DNA of 64,000 nt, taken from NCBI GenBank assembly GCA_041821315.1, contig JBGUEO010000003.1, forward strand, positions 62,001-126,000, written 5' to 3'. Made by a program: the position numbers and the translations under genes. Shown piece by piece: positions 25,180-34,581 of this stretch. Within the stretch, counting starts at the first letter, position 1. The number at the start of each line of letters is the position of its first letter. The DNA comes from DIGJ01 sp041821315 (GTDB lineage: Bacteria > Bacillota > Clostridia > Lachnospirales > Lachnospiraceae). The notes beneath the pieces were generated by a model. It had not been told where the DNA came from. It made no database searches and was given only the letters and a program-made list of their open reading frames with translations.

Positions 25180-26380
25180 TCAAGTGAAGCTATTTAAAAG
25201 TTTTCGGTTCAAGATTGTGTTTTATACGTTTCTAAGCTTAATCTATACGGTTGCAACAGAATTTCTACTGTTTATTTTGGTAAAAGCAATTCGAACCATT
25301 CTAATGGGGGATACTTATAGCGAGCGAATAGAACAAAGAGAAATGATTGATACTGCAATCGGTAATACTGCAATAAATAACAATGCGATAGACAATAGCA
25401 GGCTATTAACACAAGCGGAAGTGTTTGGAAAAGGATACCTTGGTATTGGAATTGCATGTATGCTAATCATTGGAATTTTTATTTTTATGGTATATTTTTT
25501 ATTGTTAACGAAAAAGTTTTCTGTTTACTTACAAGAGCTTGTGGTGGGAATTGACAAGATGGCAAAAGGTGATTTGACCACAAAAATTCAGATTAGGGAT
25601 GAGGATGAATTTGCTATTATTGGAGACCGATTGAATGCAATGGCAGCTGATATACGATTTTTTATGGAAAGTGAGCGAAGAAATGAAAAAATAAAAAACG
25701 ATTTGATTACAAATGTTGCACATGATTTGCGAACGCCACTTACATCCATCATTGGATATTTGGATCTTACAATTAGGGAACCATTTATGGAAGATAAAAA
25801 AAGAGAAAAGTATATTCATGTAGCGTATGAAAAATCATTGCGATTAGAAAAATTAATTGGAGATTTGTTTAGTTTTACAAAGTTTAGCTCAGGGGATATA
25901 AAATTGAATCTGTCATCCATTGATATTGTAAAATTAATGGAACAGATGGCAGATGAATTTTATCCTGCATTTCAGGAAAACAATTTATCCTTTGAATTTG
26001 TAACAGAGTGTGATTTTGCTGTCGTAACAGCGGATGGTGACCTTTTAGCAAGAGCATTTTCTAACTTAGTAAGCAACGCGGTTAAATATGGGAAAGATGG
26101 AAAAAGCGTTCGTATAAAAATTACACAAACCGAATCGGATGTTAAAGTAGCAATCATTAATTATGGTGAAGTAATATCGAATGACAATTTGGAACATGTT
26201 TTTGATCGCTTTTACCGCGTAGAAAATTCCAGAAACTTAGAAACTGGAGGGACTGGATTAGGACTTGCAATTGCAAAAAAAATAGTGCTTATGCATAATG
26301 GAGTGATTAGAGCTTCTAGTACATTGGAAGGAACTGTGTTTGAAATAACATTAAAGAAGGATGAAATTCATGAAAAATAA
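25169..26380 (+). CDS. Sensor histidine kinase, VanS-like
   Basis: A 403-residue kinase with two membrane helices (about 12-42 and 90-113), a short extracellular loop of about 47 residues, HAMP (about 115-165), HisKA with H185 in NVAHDLRTPLTS, and HATPase_c (N box NLVSNAVKYG, G box GGTGLGLAIA). The short external loop suggests it senses membrane or wall stress rather than a soluble ligand; this is inference. The start is TTG at 25169 with GGGGAGTGGG 8 bases before it, overlapping the regulator gene by 11 bases. Confidence 0.9.
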   Translation: MKNDQVKLFKSFRFKIVFYTFLSLIYTVATEFLLFILVKAIRTILMGDTYSERIEQREMIDTAIGNTAINNNAIDNSRLLTQAEVFGKGYLGIGIACMLIIGIFIFMVYFLLLTKKFSVYLQELVVGIDKMAKGDLTTKIQIRDEDEFAIIGDRLNAMAADIRFFMESERRNEKIKNDLITNVAHDLRTPLTSIIGYLDLTIREPFMEDKKREKYIHVAYEKSLRLEKLIGDLFSFTKFSSGDIKLNLSSIDIVKLMEQMADEFYPAFQENNLSFEFVTECDFAVVTADGDLLARAFSNLVSNAVKYGKDGKSVRIKITQTESDVKVAIINYGEVISNDNLEHVFDRFYRVENSRNLETGGTGLGLAIAKKIVLMHNGVIRASSTLEGTVFEITLKKDEIHEK

Positions 26381-28538
26381 GTACTTTTTGTTTGGCTTTT
26401 TTCTCATATTGAGTCTAAGCATTTTTACAGGATGCGGTGCTAAACCTACAGACAATGAAACTTCTGAAAAAATAGAACAAGAAGAACAGATGCAGAGGGA
26501 GTCTGATCTTGTCGAAGGGAATGGACTCAGAGCATCCATTCAAATTGGATTTGAAAAATTTGTAAAGGATGGAAGATACGCAAGGGTTGTTGTTACGATT
26601 CATAATGCTTCTGCAGATTTTTCCGGAGCAATGTATATAGGATTTCCATCTGGAAAAATTCAATCGGTTGTCTATCAAAAAGATATTTCAATTGATGCTG
26701 GAACAATTGAAGACTATGAAATGGCGGTTCCTATGAACTTAGGAGGCGATGAAATTGAGTTTTCAATTAAAGATGAAGAGGATACACAAATTTTATCGAA
26801 GACAATTAAAGTGAATGTAGCTTACAATGCCAACTTAAAATATATTGGAGTACTCACAGATGACACGTCGCATTTTGCTTCCTTTGTAGGGAAAAATGTG
26901 AAACTCTTTTTTTTCTCAAAAGAAGATTTTCCTGAGAATGCATTGTATCTGGATAGTTTGGATGCTATCGTAGTCGACAAATATGATGTCAATATATTAA
27001 GTAACAAGCAACGTGAAGTACTGGACAAATTTTCAAAAGAATCAAGTGTCATAACAATGGATAGCACTTGGAATATAAAAACTGATTTAGAAGAAAAAAT
27101 AATAGATAATTTGAGTAGGCAGAGTAAAATACGAATTGAAAAAGAAACCTATGGAACGAATGGAAATAATTTGGCATACGAAAGTGTTGAAATAAAAGAC
27201 CCAGAGAAAGTACCGTGTTTTTTTAAGTATGCAATTATAATTTTTCTCTACCTGATTATAATCGGACCACCCCTTTATTTTTTCTTGAAAAAAATAGATA
27301 AACCAGGTGGAATTTGGTTATTGGTTCCCGCTTTATCGGTGATATTTGCTCTTATTATTTATGGAATCGGAGCAAATACAAGATTTACAGAACCATATGT
27401 TGGATATTTAACACGAGTAAATATTGGTACAAATGAGACGAAAGAACAGGTTTTATTCACGTTGACATCACCTTATAACACAGAATATGAAGTAGATATA
27501 CCAAAGGAATATAGTGTTGCTGCAGTTAATAGTGGCATGGGTTATATGGAAAGTAGTTCGATCCCTAATCTAGATAATGAGTATACCACGTTTGTAGATT
27601 GGGCAGGAGAAGAGAACCGGATTTTAGTAAAAGATAATGCAGCTTTTTCAAGTGGATATTATAAAGCAGACCGATCTCTTGAGTACGGAGGGAAGCTTGA
27701 AGGTGAGGTTCATATATCACCAAATTATAGGGTGGATGGAACCATAACCAATACAACGGGTTATGATCTTACCAATGCCTGTCTTTGCGTGGGAGATGTA
27801 TATGTGATACTTGGAGACATAAAGAAGGGTGAAAGTAGGGAACTTGAAGGCTTGAATCAAGAAATTTTAATATCATCGATTGCATTGTATCAAGGAAAAA
27901 TCTTGGAAGACTTGGCAGGAGGAAACCCTATTATTGATAAACGAGAAGAAAGAATGTCAAGAATCTATAATGCATATCAATATTTTTTGGAAGATAGAAT
28001 GTCATCTTTTATCAAAGAAGATTGTGAACTTGTGGGATTTGCGGAAAGTGAGCCAAAATCGGAGGCTTTTAGAGACATTAACTATCAAAAAGATGGAATT
28101 ACTATGGTAACAATAAATGGTGATGTAAACTATACCTCAAATAAAGATATCTTTATACCAAATCTGGATACTTATATGAAGGCAGAAGATACCTATTACT
28201 ATGACACCTATCGTTATATGAGCACAGATACGATGAAATTTCAAATACAGTTTAATCAATCGGATCATGTCAAAGAGTTGATTTATTCGAGGGAATTAAA
28301 TGATGAATTTAGAGAAACGAGTTGGACCGGATTTTATGGAACCATAAAGGCATTTAATTATCAAACGCAGCAGTATGATGTTTTATTTACTGGGGGTCAA
28401 AGCAAAACAGTAATGAATATAATGCCATACATGAGTACAACGAACAGTATGTTGATTTTAGTTGAAACAATGTCAGATCAGATGAGCGATAAAACAAGTA
28501 CGATTCCGGTCTTATCGGCAGTTAAGGAGGCCAAATAG
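26370..28538 (+). CDS. Large lipoprotein with central membrane hairpin
   Basis: A 722-residue protein with a lipoprotein signal (lipobox LSIFTGC near residues 13-20). An extracytoplasmic beta-rich region (about 40-280) is followed by two membrane helices (about 285-307 and 315-335) joined by a short basic loop KKIDKPGG, then a second large extracytoplasmic region (about 340-722). No family is recognised with confidence. It overlaps the sensor kinase gene and the ABC ATPase gene, so it likely works with the exporter as an extracellular partner. Start 26370 is 9 bases after AAGAAGG; ATG 26361 would be too close. Confidence 0.7.
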   Translation: MKNKYFLFGFFLILSLSIFTGCGAKPTDNETSEKIEQEEQMQRESDLVEGNGLRASIQIGFEKFVKDGRYARVVVTIHNASADFSGAMYIGFPSGKIQSVVYQKDISIDAGTIEDYEMAVPMNLGGDEIEFSIKDEEDTQILSKTIKVNVAYNANLKYIGVLTDDTSHFASFVGKNVKLFFFSKEDFPENALYLDSLDAIVVDKYDVNILSNKQREVLDKFSKESSVITMDSTWNIKTDLEEKIIDNLSRQSKIRIEKETYGTNGNNLAYESVEIKDPEKVPCFFKYAIIIFLYLIIIGPPLYFFLKKIDKPGGIWLLVPALSVIFALIIYGIGANTRFTEPYVGYLTRVNIGTNETKEQVLFTLTSPYNTEYEVDIPKEYSVAAVNSGMGYMESSSIPNLDNEYTTFVDWAGEENRILVKDNAAFSSGYYKADRSLEYGGKLEGEVHISPNYRVDGTITNTTGYDLTNACLCVGDVYVILGDIKKGESRELEGLNQEILISSIALYQGKILEDLAGGNPIIDKREERMSRIYNAYQYFLEDRMSSFIKEDCELVGFAESEPKSEAFRDINYQKDGITMVTINGDVNYTSNKDIFIPNLDTYMKAEDTYYYDTYRYMSTDTMKFQIQFNQSDHVKELIYSRELNDEFRETSWTGFYGTIKAFNYQTQQYDVLFTGGQSKTVMNIMPYMSTTNSMLILVETMSDQMSDKTSTIPVLSAVKEAK

Positions 28539-29479
28539 TGTTAGAAATAAGAAAACTATACAAATATTTCAATGCATTTCCTGCTTTAGATGGACTGAAT
28601 CTGGAAATAAAAAAAGGAGAACTGTTTGGATTTGTGGGACCCAATGGAGCAGGAAAGACAACGACAATGAAAATTGTTTCAGGACTTTTGAAGGCAGACG
28701 CTGGAATGGTTTTGGTGGATGGAATTAATGTTTCGAAAGATGTAAAGAAATTGAAAGAAAAGATTGGATATATGCCAGATTTTTTTGGCGTTTATGATAA
28801 TCTAAAAGTTGTAGAATACATGGAGTTTTATGCTTCTATTTATGGAATCGAAAGAAAGCGGGAAAAATTACTCATATATGAATTACTAGAATTAGTTAAT
28901 CTGTTAGAACAGTCTGAAAACTATGTGGACGCACTCTCTAGAGGAATGAAACAAAGACTGTGTTTGGCAAGATGCCTCATACATGATCCGGAACTGCTTA
29001 TTTTGGATGAGCCGGCTTCTGGATTAGATCCCCGTGCCCGATTCGAAATGAAAGAAATTTTGATGAATTTGAATCATAGAGGAAAGACAATTATTATTAG
29101 TTCACATATTTTGCCGGAATTGTCACAAATGTGTTCAACAATAGGAATTATTCAAAAGGGAACTATGGTATTAAAGGGAACGGTGGAGGAGATTATGCAA
29201 CAAATGAATACATCAAACCCACTTATGATACGAGTATTGGAGGGACAAGAGAGTATTGTTTCTTTATTAAAAAATAATAGTTTGGTCGAAAATATTGCAA
29301 TGAAAGGAACGGACTATTCTATTGGGTTTAATGGAAATAAGGAACAGGAAGCGAAGCTGCTATATTCTTTGGTTCAAAATAATATTAAAATTTCTTCGTT
29401 TGCCAGACAGGAAGGAACGTTGGAATCCTTATTTATTCAAATAACGAAAGAAGTGGAGAGTGATAAGATTGAAATTTAA
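28538..29479 (+). CDS. ABC transporter ATPase
   Basis: A 313-residue ATP-binding subunit for an ABC-2 exporter. Walker A is GPNGAGKTT (near 34-42), the signature LSRGMKQRLCLA, Walker B LLILDEPASGLDP, and the switch histidine is in SSH. About 90 extra residues at the C-terminus are typical of multidrug or antibiotic-export ATPases. GTG start, with the G shared with the stop of the lipoprotein gene (TAGTG) and AAGGAGG upstream. It pairs with the following permease. Confidence 0.92.
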   Translation: MLEIRKLYKYFNAFPALDGLNLEIKKGELFGFVGPNGAGKTTTMKIVSGLLKADAGMVLVDGINVSKDVKKLKEKIGYMPDFFGVYDNLKVVEYMEFYASIYGIERKREKLLIYELLELVNLLEQSENYVDALSRGMKQRLCLARCLIHDPELLILDEPASGLDPRARFEMKEILMNLNHRGKTIIISSHILPELSQMCSTIGIIQKGTMVLKGTVEEIMQQMNTSNPLMIRVLEGQESIVSLLKNNSLVENIAMKGTDYSIGFNGNKEQEAKLLYSLVQNNIKISSFARQEGTLESLFIQITKEVESDKIEI

Positions 29480-30392
29480 AATTAATCCAGTGTATAAAAA
29501 GGAACTTAAAATTAGCGTTCGAACGATTCGTATGGCTATGATAATACTAGGATATAATGTGATTCTTGGACTGATTGGAATTCTTTCTTTTTTTGTTACG
29601 TTTGAATATAGTTATTACAATACGGTAAAATATTCTGGGGTTTTAGAAATTTATTTATTTTTAGCAGTGATAGAATTTGGATTGGTACTCTTTGTTGTGC
29701 CGGCATTCACATCCAGCGCAATTTCAGGAGAAAGAGAGAAACAGACGCTTGAAATCTTACTCACGACAAAATTAAAGCCATCTCAAATTATAGTTGGAAA
29801 GTTATTGTCATCAATTAGTAGTACATTATTATTAGTATTTTCGAGCCTTCCCATTCTCGCACTTGTATTTTCAATTGGTGGAATTCGTTTATTTGACTTA
29901 ATTCAACTCATGATATTTTGTACGACATCGGCTGTTTTTATAGGAAGTATAGGTATCTTTTTTTCTACATGTTTCAAAAAGACAGTCCCTTCTACTGTTT
30001 TTACCTATGGGTGTGTTATCCTATTAATTTTTGGGACATTAGCAGTGATTGCAGCAGGGTATATAATTGGAGTTCAAGATTATGATAAGCAATTTTATGC
30101 AAGTGGAGCAACAGGTGAATATAGTCCACCAGGAGTTGGTAGCGCAATACTGCTCTTGTTGATCAATCCAGCAGCAAGTCTTTTGGCACTTGTGAGTCAG
30201 CAATTTGGAAGCCCAAGTTATTTCTCCAATTTTCTTTTGCAATATGGAACGGCGAATACATTCGTTTTTGATCATTGGTATGGTATTAGCATTTTAACAC
30301 AATTAGTTCTTGCTGCAATTTTGCTCTTGATTTCGATTCAAAAGTTAAATCCATTAAAAAGTAAAAGCAGGAGGCATCATGCCTTGCAATAG
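29469..30392 (+). CDS. ABC-2 type permease
   Basis: A 307-residue membrane protein with six helices and the ABC-2 linker SGEREKQTLEILLTTKLKPSQIIVGKLL. It begins with the coupling segment NPVYKKELKISVRT that often starts such permeases. The TTG start at 29469 is chosen for GGAGAG 8 bases upstream; GTG 29460 is in frame but poorly placed. It overlaps the ATPase gene by 11 bases. With the lipoprotein and two-component system it completes a signal-controlled exporter, most likely for an envelope-active compound. The substrate is unknown. Confidence 0.88.
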   Translation: MKFKINPVYKKELKISVRTIRMAMIILGYNVILGLIGILSFFVTFEYSYYNTVKYSGVLEIYLFLAVIEFGLVLFVVPAFTSSAISGEREKQTLEILLTTKLKPSQIIVGKLLSSISSTLLLVFSSLPILALVFSIGGIRLFDLIQLMIFCTTSAVFIGSIGIFFSTCFKKTVPSTVFTYGCVILLIFGTLAVIAAGYIIGVQDYDKQFYASGATGEYSPPGVGSAILLLLINPAASLLALVSQQFGSPSYFSNFLLQYGTANTFVFDHWYGISILTQLVLAAILLLISIQKLNPLKSKSRRHHALQ

Positions 30393-30401
30393 CATAAAAA
30401 T

Positions 30402-30442
30402 GCCACCAAGCTATGCGAAGTAACATAACCTTGGTGGCTTTT
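30402..30442 (+). terminator. Terminator of the two-component/ABC operon
   Basis: The stem is GCCACCAAG (30402-30410) with CTTGGTGGC (30430-30438), followed by TTTT. It lies 10 bases beyond the permease stop. Confidence 0.82.
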
Positions 30443-30590
30443 AGTTAAAGCTATGAAAATGGAAGAAGAAAAATATATATTTATAATATCATAGATAAAA
30501 TGAAAATGATAGCGTTTTTTTGAGATATTTCAAAAAAATTTAATTTTTATTAAGCTTCACATAAGTTTCGTAAGAAAAAAGTAAGAAATA

Positions 30591-31388
30591 TCAGTTTGAC
30601 TCATAGTGAATGATTTTTTTTGAGAGGTTAATGGCATCATATCGCTTTTTGTATTCTTCTGTTGATAATCCATTAATAAAATTAAGAGGGTAATGTTTTG
30701 ACACCCCATGTTTCATTAAAAATTCAGCGGCTTTATTATAAGCGATAGCTGCATCATCTTCTGTAGGATATCTTCCTATTATATAATCCCCATTGATATG
30801 AATTTTACTAAGATAAACAGGAATTCCTTTGTTTACTGTCTTTAATGTCCCGTGATAATTGTTTATAATGCGAATGTTCTCGTAGCGATAATCGTAAGTA
30901 TCACCATTCATAAACATAAAGTCACGCCCCGGTACTGCAAAGTTCTTGATTCCATAGCGGGAAAGAATATTTACTTGCATACCAAAATCAGCAACAAATA
31001 AATGTCCTCCCCGTCTCATGATTTTGTGGTTTGCATAGTAAAACAAATCATCTACTGCAAATTTGAGTAATGTCTGCGGATCAAGGTAATATTCAAAGTA
31101 GCGATTCCGTATATAGATTGGAGTTTTAAAATAAAGGCGATTATCTCTGAAATTAATTAAGACAACCCACTTTTCAAAGCTAAGGATATGGTTATTCGGT
31201 AAATAAGTTTCGAGGGTATAGCGAGAAGTGTTTAAAACCTTTCCTGCTAACTGGTAAGCTTTATGAGCTAGAAATTCATTGGAAAAACTTCCAAGGCTAA
31301 TATGTTTATTTTGAAAGGTAATGGAGGAACGGTAATAGGTTTCTCCATTTTTCTTTTTTGCAAGGTAAACTCCAGATAGAAGTGGCAT
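30591..31388 (-). CDS. AP2-like DNA-binding protein with decayed HNH core
   Basis: A 265-residue protein. An AP2/ERF-like module lies near residues 5-50 (GVYLAKKKNGETYYR...ISLGSFSNEFLAHKAYQLA). A second is near 190-230 (IPVYLSKIHINGDYIIGRYPTEDDAAIAYNKAAEF). Between them the segment FMNGDTYDYRYENIRII resembles the NGxxxDNRxxNLR part of HNH homing endonucleases, but the histidine expected in the preceding VDH position is F (RDFMFMNGD) and no partner histidine is seen. It is therefore probably a DNA-binding protein derived from an AP2-HNH endonuclease. It stands alone, with no clear promoter. Confidence 0.65.
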   Translation of the reverse strand: MPLLSGVYLAKKKNGETYYRSSITFQNKHISLGSFSNEFLAHKAYQLAGKVLNTSRYTLETYLPNNHILSFEKWVVLINFRDNRLYFKTPIYIRNRYFEYYLDPQTLLKFAVDDLFYYANHKIMRRGGHLFVADFGMQVNILSRYGIKNFAVPGRDFMFMNGDTYDYRYENIRIINNYHGTLKTVNKGIPVYLSKIHINGDYIIGRYPTEDDAAIAYNKAAEFLMKHGVSKHYPLNFINGLSTEEYKKRYDAINLSKKIIHYESN

Positions 31389-31751
31389 ATCACTACCCCC
31401 TTTTTATTTAGTGTATCATATGTATATGGATTAAGAAAGTAGAAAATCAGAACAATTAACAAATAAAAATTGTGATAAAAACGAGGCATATTTTTGCAAA
31501 AAATGGATAAAATATTACATAAATATTACGATGAAAACATCAAAAAACATTGAAAAAACGTTTCTACAGCGCTAGAATGGTAAAAAGTATAAAAATTAGT
31601 TAACAATTCGTTAATATTTATATAAAAAATCAATTGACTAAATGCACATATAATTTCGATTTAATAATATGCAAATTGTGCAAAACTAACATACAATGGT
31701 AAAAATAGGAAACAACTAAAAGTGGTATTTCCTGAAATTTGGCAAACCTTA

Positions 31752-31779
31752 TTGACAGAGAGTTGTAAGATGCTATAAT
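31752..31779 (+). promoter_or_regulatory. Promoter of the SleB-family gene
   Basis: TTGACA (31752-31757) and TGCTATAAT, an extended -10 (TATAAT 31774-31779), have a 16-base spacer. The rest of the 454-base intergenic region 31389-31842 is very AT-rich, with no other feature I can support. Confidence 0.8.
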
Positions 31780-31842
31780 CCATGTAGTTACATTCAAACA
31801 GGAAAAACATGGGAAATAAAATAAAAGAAATGAGGACGTATT

Positions 31843-32553
31843 ATGCAAGAAAAACACTCGTTCCTTCTAAGTGCGAAGAACAAAGTTTGGCTATTTGCAA
31901 TTATTTATTGTATTATGGTTGTAGCTTTGGTATATAGCACAAGCAATGCACAAGCTGAAAACAAAACAACTTCAGTAGTCTATGCCCAGGGAAAGACTAG
32001 GAGTGCTTCGGTAGATGCAATAGAGGAAACAGAAGAGAACGCACAGATACAACTCGCGGAAGAGGCTAAAGAGCAGCAAGAGCTAATGGAAGAAAGTGCA
32101 CAAGCAATGCAGTTAGAATTAGCAGAAGAAATTGCAAGCAATGAAAAAGAAAAACGTGAGATCGAGGAAAGCAAAATATATTTATCAAAAGCAGATACCG
32201 AAATTTTACTCAGAATTGTTGAGGCAGAGGCAACTGGTGAAGATATAGAAGGAAAGATGTTAGTAGCAAATGTTATATTAAACCGTGTAAATAGTAAAAA
32301 ATTTCCGGATACGATAGAAAAAGTGGTATTTGCAAAACGACAATTTTCACCAATACGGGACGGACGTTATTATAAAGTCTCGATAACGAAAGATACGAAG
32401 GAAGCGGTCAGTCGTGTATTAAATGGGGAGGATCAATCCAGTGGTGCTGTTTATTTTATGTCAAGAAAGAAAGCAAGTGCTAAAAACGTATCATGGTTTG
32501 ATAATCACTTAACGAAAGTTACGAAACATGGAACGCATGAATTTTTCAAGTAA
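31843..32553 (+). CDS. SleB/CwlJ-family cell wall hydrolase
   Basis: A 236-residue secreted or anchored protein. An N-terminal membrane segment (about 15-35) is followed by a Glu/Gln/Ala-rich coiled-coil stretch (about 58-112) and a hydrolase_2 domain (about 118-236). The domain opens LLRIVEAEATGEDIEGKMLVANVILNRV and includes FPDTIEKVVFAKRQFSPI. In this family the first conserved glutamate (VEAEA) is the catalytic residue. SleB and CwlJ degrade spore cortex; the long coiled coil and single-gene setting suggest a vegetative or sporulation wall role that cannot be fixed here. AGGACG precedes the ATG. Confidence 0.85.
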   Translation: MQEKHSFLLSAKNKVWLFAIIYCIMVVALVYSTSNAQAENKTTSVVYAQGKTRSASVDAIEETEENAQIQLAEEAKEQQELMEESAQAMQLELAEEIASNEKEKREIEESKIYLSKADTEILLRIVEAEATGEDIEGKMLVANVILNRVNSKKFPDTIEKVVFAKRQFSPIRDGRYYKVSITKDTKEAVSRVLNGEDQSSGAVYFMSRKKASAKNVSWFDNHLTKVTKHGTHEFFK

Positions 32554-32590
32554 AAAACCAACACTTTATCACGTTAACTCCAAATAGTAA

Positions 32591-32619
32591 TTGCAAGATA
32601 AAGTAATACATGTTATAAT
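32591..32619 (+). promoter_or_regulatory. Promoter of thrC
   Basis: TTGCAA (32591-32596) and a perfect TATAAT (32614-32619) are separated by 17 bases, 45 bases before thrC. Confidence 0.78.
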
Positions 32620-32663
32620 CCTCACAAGCTATTTTTAATAGATTTAGAAGAGGAGAAATAAAG

Positions 32664-34154
32664 ATGAGTATGCAATATACAAGTACAAGAAGCAAAGATA
32701 TAAAAGCAACCGCTTCACAAGCAATTCTGCGTGGACTTGCGGAAGATGGGGGATTGTTTGTTCCTGTTTCGATTCCAAAATTAAAGGCGAGCTTAACATC
32801 ATTAGCAAACATGAGCTATCAAGAGGTTGCATATGAAGTTATGAAGCTTTTTTTTGATGATTTTACCGAAGAAGAACTAAAGAGCTGTATCAATCATGCG
32901 TATGATGACAAATTTGATAACAAAGAAATAGCACCGATTCAAAAAGTAGATGGGGCGTATTATTTAGAACTCTTTCATGGTTCAACGATTGCCTTTAAGG
33001 ATATGGCATTATCTATCTTGCCACATTTATTGATAACGTCTGCACATAAAAACAAAGTAGAAAATGAAATCGTTATTTTGACAGCCACATCAGGAGATAC
33101 GGGGAAAGCTGCATTAGCTGGATTTGCCGATGTAGAAGGTACCAGTATTATTGTATTTTATCCAAAAGATGGAGTAAGCTCAATTCAAGAAAAGCAAATG
33201 TTAACACAAAAAGGTGAGAATACTGCTGTTGTTGGAATCAAAGGAAACTTTGATGATGCGCAAAATGGTGTGAAAGAAATGTTTAACAATAAGGAATTAG
33301 AAGCAAAAATGGAGGAGAATGGATATCAGTTTTCTTCTGCAAATTCAATTAATATAGGAAGACTAATTCCACAGGTGGTTTATTATATCTATGCATATAC
33401 GCGACTTATGAAAGACGGCGAAGTGAAAGAGGGAGAGGCAATCAATGTAGTAGTTCCGACTGGAAACTTTGGTAATATTTTAGCCGCTTATTATGCAAAA
33501 AACATGGGGCTTCCGATTCAAAAATTAATTTGTGCTTCGAATGAAAATAAAGTATTGTTCGACTTTTTCCAAACAGGTACGTATGATCGCAACCGTGAAT
33601 TTATTTTAACAAGTTCGCCTTCTATGGATATTTTGATTTCTAGTAACTTGGAACGATTGATCTACAAAATTGCGGATTCAGATGCAAACCGATGTGCAGA
33701 CTTTATGCGTGCACTTACTACAAAGGGAAGCTATACCATTGATTCTAAAATGAAGGCCGAACTTAGTGATTTTCTTGGTGGATATGCAAACGAGGAAAAA
33801 ACGGCAAAGACAATAAAGAAGCTTTATGAAAACAATAATTACGTGTTAGATACGCATACAGCAGTTGCAGCCAGTGTTTATTATGATTATATAGAAGAGA
33901 GCAATGATAACACCAAAACGATCATTGCATCTACGGCAAGTCCCTATAAATTTGCGAGAAGTGTAATGCATGCAATTGATGAGACCTATGATTCTATGAG
34001 CGAATTTGAACGAGTGGATGCATTGTCATCGCTTTCTAAAGTGAGGGTCCCTCAGGCAATCGAAGATATTCGTAGTGCTCCGGTTCGTCATAACAGAGTG
34101 TGTGATAAAAAGGAAATGCAACAAACCGTCGAATCAATCCTTAAATTAAAATAA
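32664..34154 (+). CDS. thrC: Threonine synthase
   Basis: A full-length 496-residue PLP enzyme converting O-phosphohomoserine to threonine. The PLP lysine is K112 in HGSTIAFKDMAL. The phosphate-binding and substrate regions TATSGDTGKAALAGF and VVPTGNFGNILAAYYAK are clear, and the N-terminal YTSTR is the start typical of the E. coli/yeast-type enzyme. GAAGAGGAG lies before the ATG. It is a single gene with its own promoter; no homoserine kinase or dehydrogenase is nearby. Confidence 0.96.
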   Translation: MSMQYTSTRSKDIKATASQAILRGLAEDGGLFVPVSIPKLKASLTSLANMSYQEVAYEVMKLFFDDFTEEELKSCINHAYDDKFDNKEIAPIQKVDGAYYLELFHGSTIAFKDMALSILPHLLITSAHKNKVENEIVILTATSGDTGKAALAGFADVEGTSIIVFYPKDGVSSIQEKQMLTQKGENTAVVGIKGNFDDAQNGVKEMFNNKELEAKMEENGYQFSSANSINIGRLIPQVVYYIYAYTRLMKDGEVKEGEAINVVVPTGNFGNILAAYYAKNMGLPIQKLICASNENKVLFDFFQTGTYDRNREFILTSSPSMDILISSNLERLIYKIADSDANRCADFMRALTTKGSYTIDSKMKAELSDFLGGYANEEKTAKTIKKLYENNNYVLDTHTAVAASVYYDYIEESNDNTKTIIASTASPYKFARSVMHAIDETYDSMSEFERVDALSSLSKVRVPQAIEDIRSAPVRHNRVCDKKEMQQTVESILKLK

Positions 34155-34416
34155 ACCAAATTTGGCAATTTGTTGACATATTTTTGCCACAGTACTACGT
34201 CATTATATAGTTATGTTAAAGATAGAAACCAAAGTATGCATCACATTTGGTATGTAAATTGAAAATATTTCCACTTTTTCAATGAAAAAAAGTAAAAATA
34301 AGGAAATCTTTAACGGAAGCATATCAATCAATTACATTATGGGAAGCAAGGAAAAGTGAGCGGTTTAAACCACTTTGGGGATTATGCAAATACAATAAAA
34401 TCTTTGGTAAAAGGAC

Positions 34417-34445
34417 TTGACCTTTGATTTGAATATTGTTATAAT
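34417..34445 (+). promoter_or_regulatory. Strong promoter of the surface-protein gene
   Basis: TTGACC (34417-34422) and TATAAT (34440-34445) are 17 bases apart. The start codon is at 34582, so the transcript has an untranslated leader of about 130 bases. A 10-bp palindrome GGTTTAAACC lies upstream at 34362-34371. The remainder of 34155-34416 holds no gene and no clear terminator for thrC. Confidence 0.8.
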
Positions 34446-34581
34446 CATCTTGTTATTGGAAAGATTATATTTAGGTATATTGTCTGTATTTTTAAGAAAG
34501 GGAGTAACACCTTGTATTAAGGATGCAGATGTTTTATGCGTAAATATGATACTCAACCATAAATTTTAAGGAGGAAGAAAA

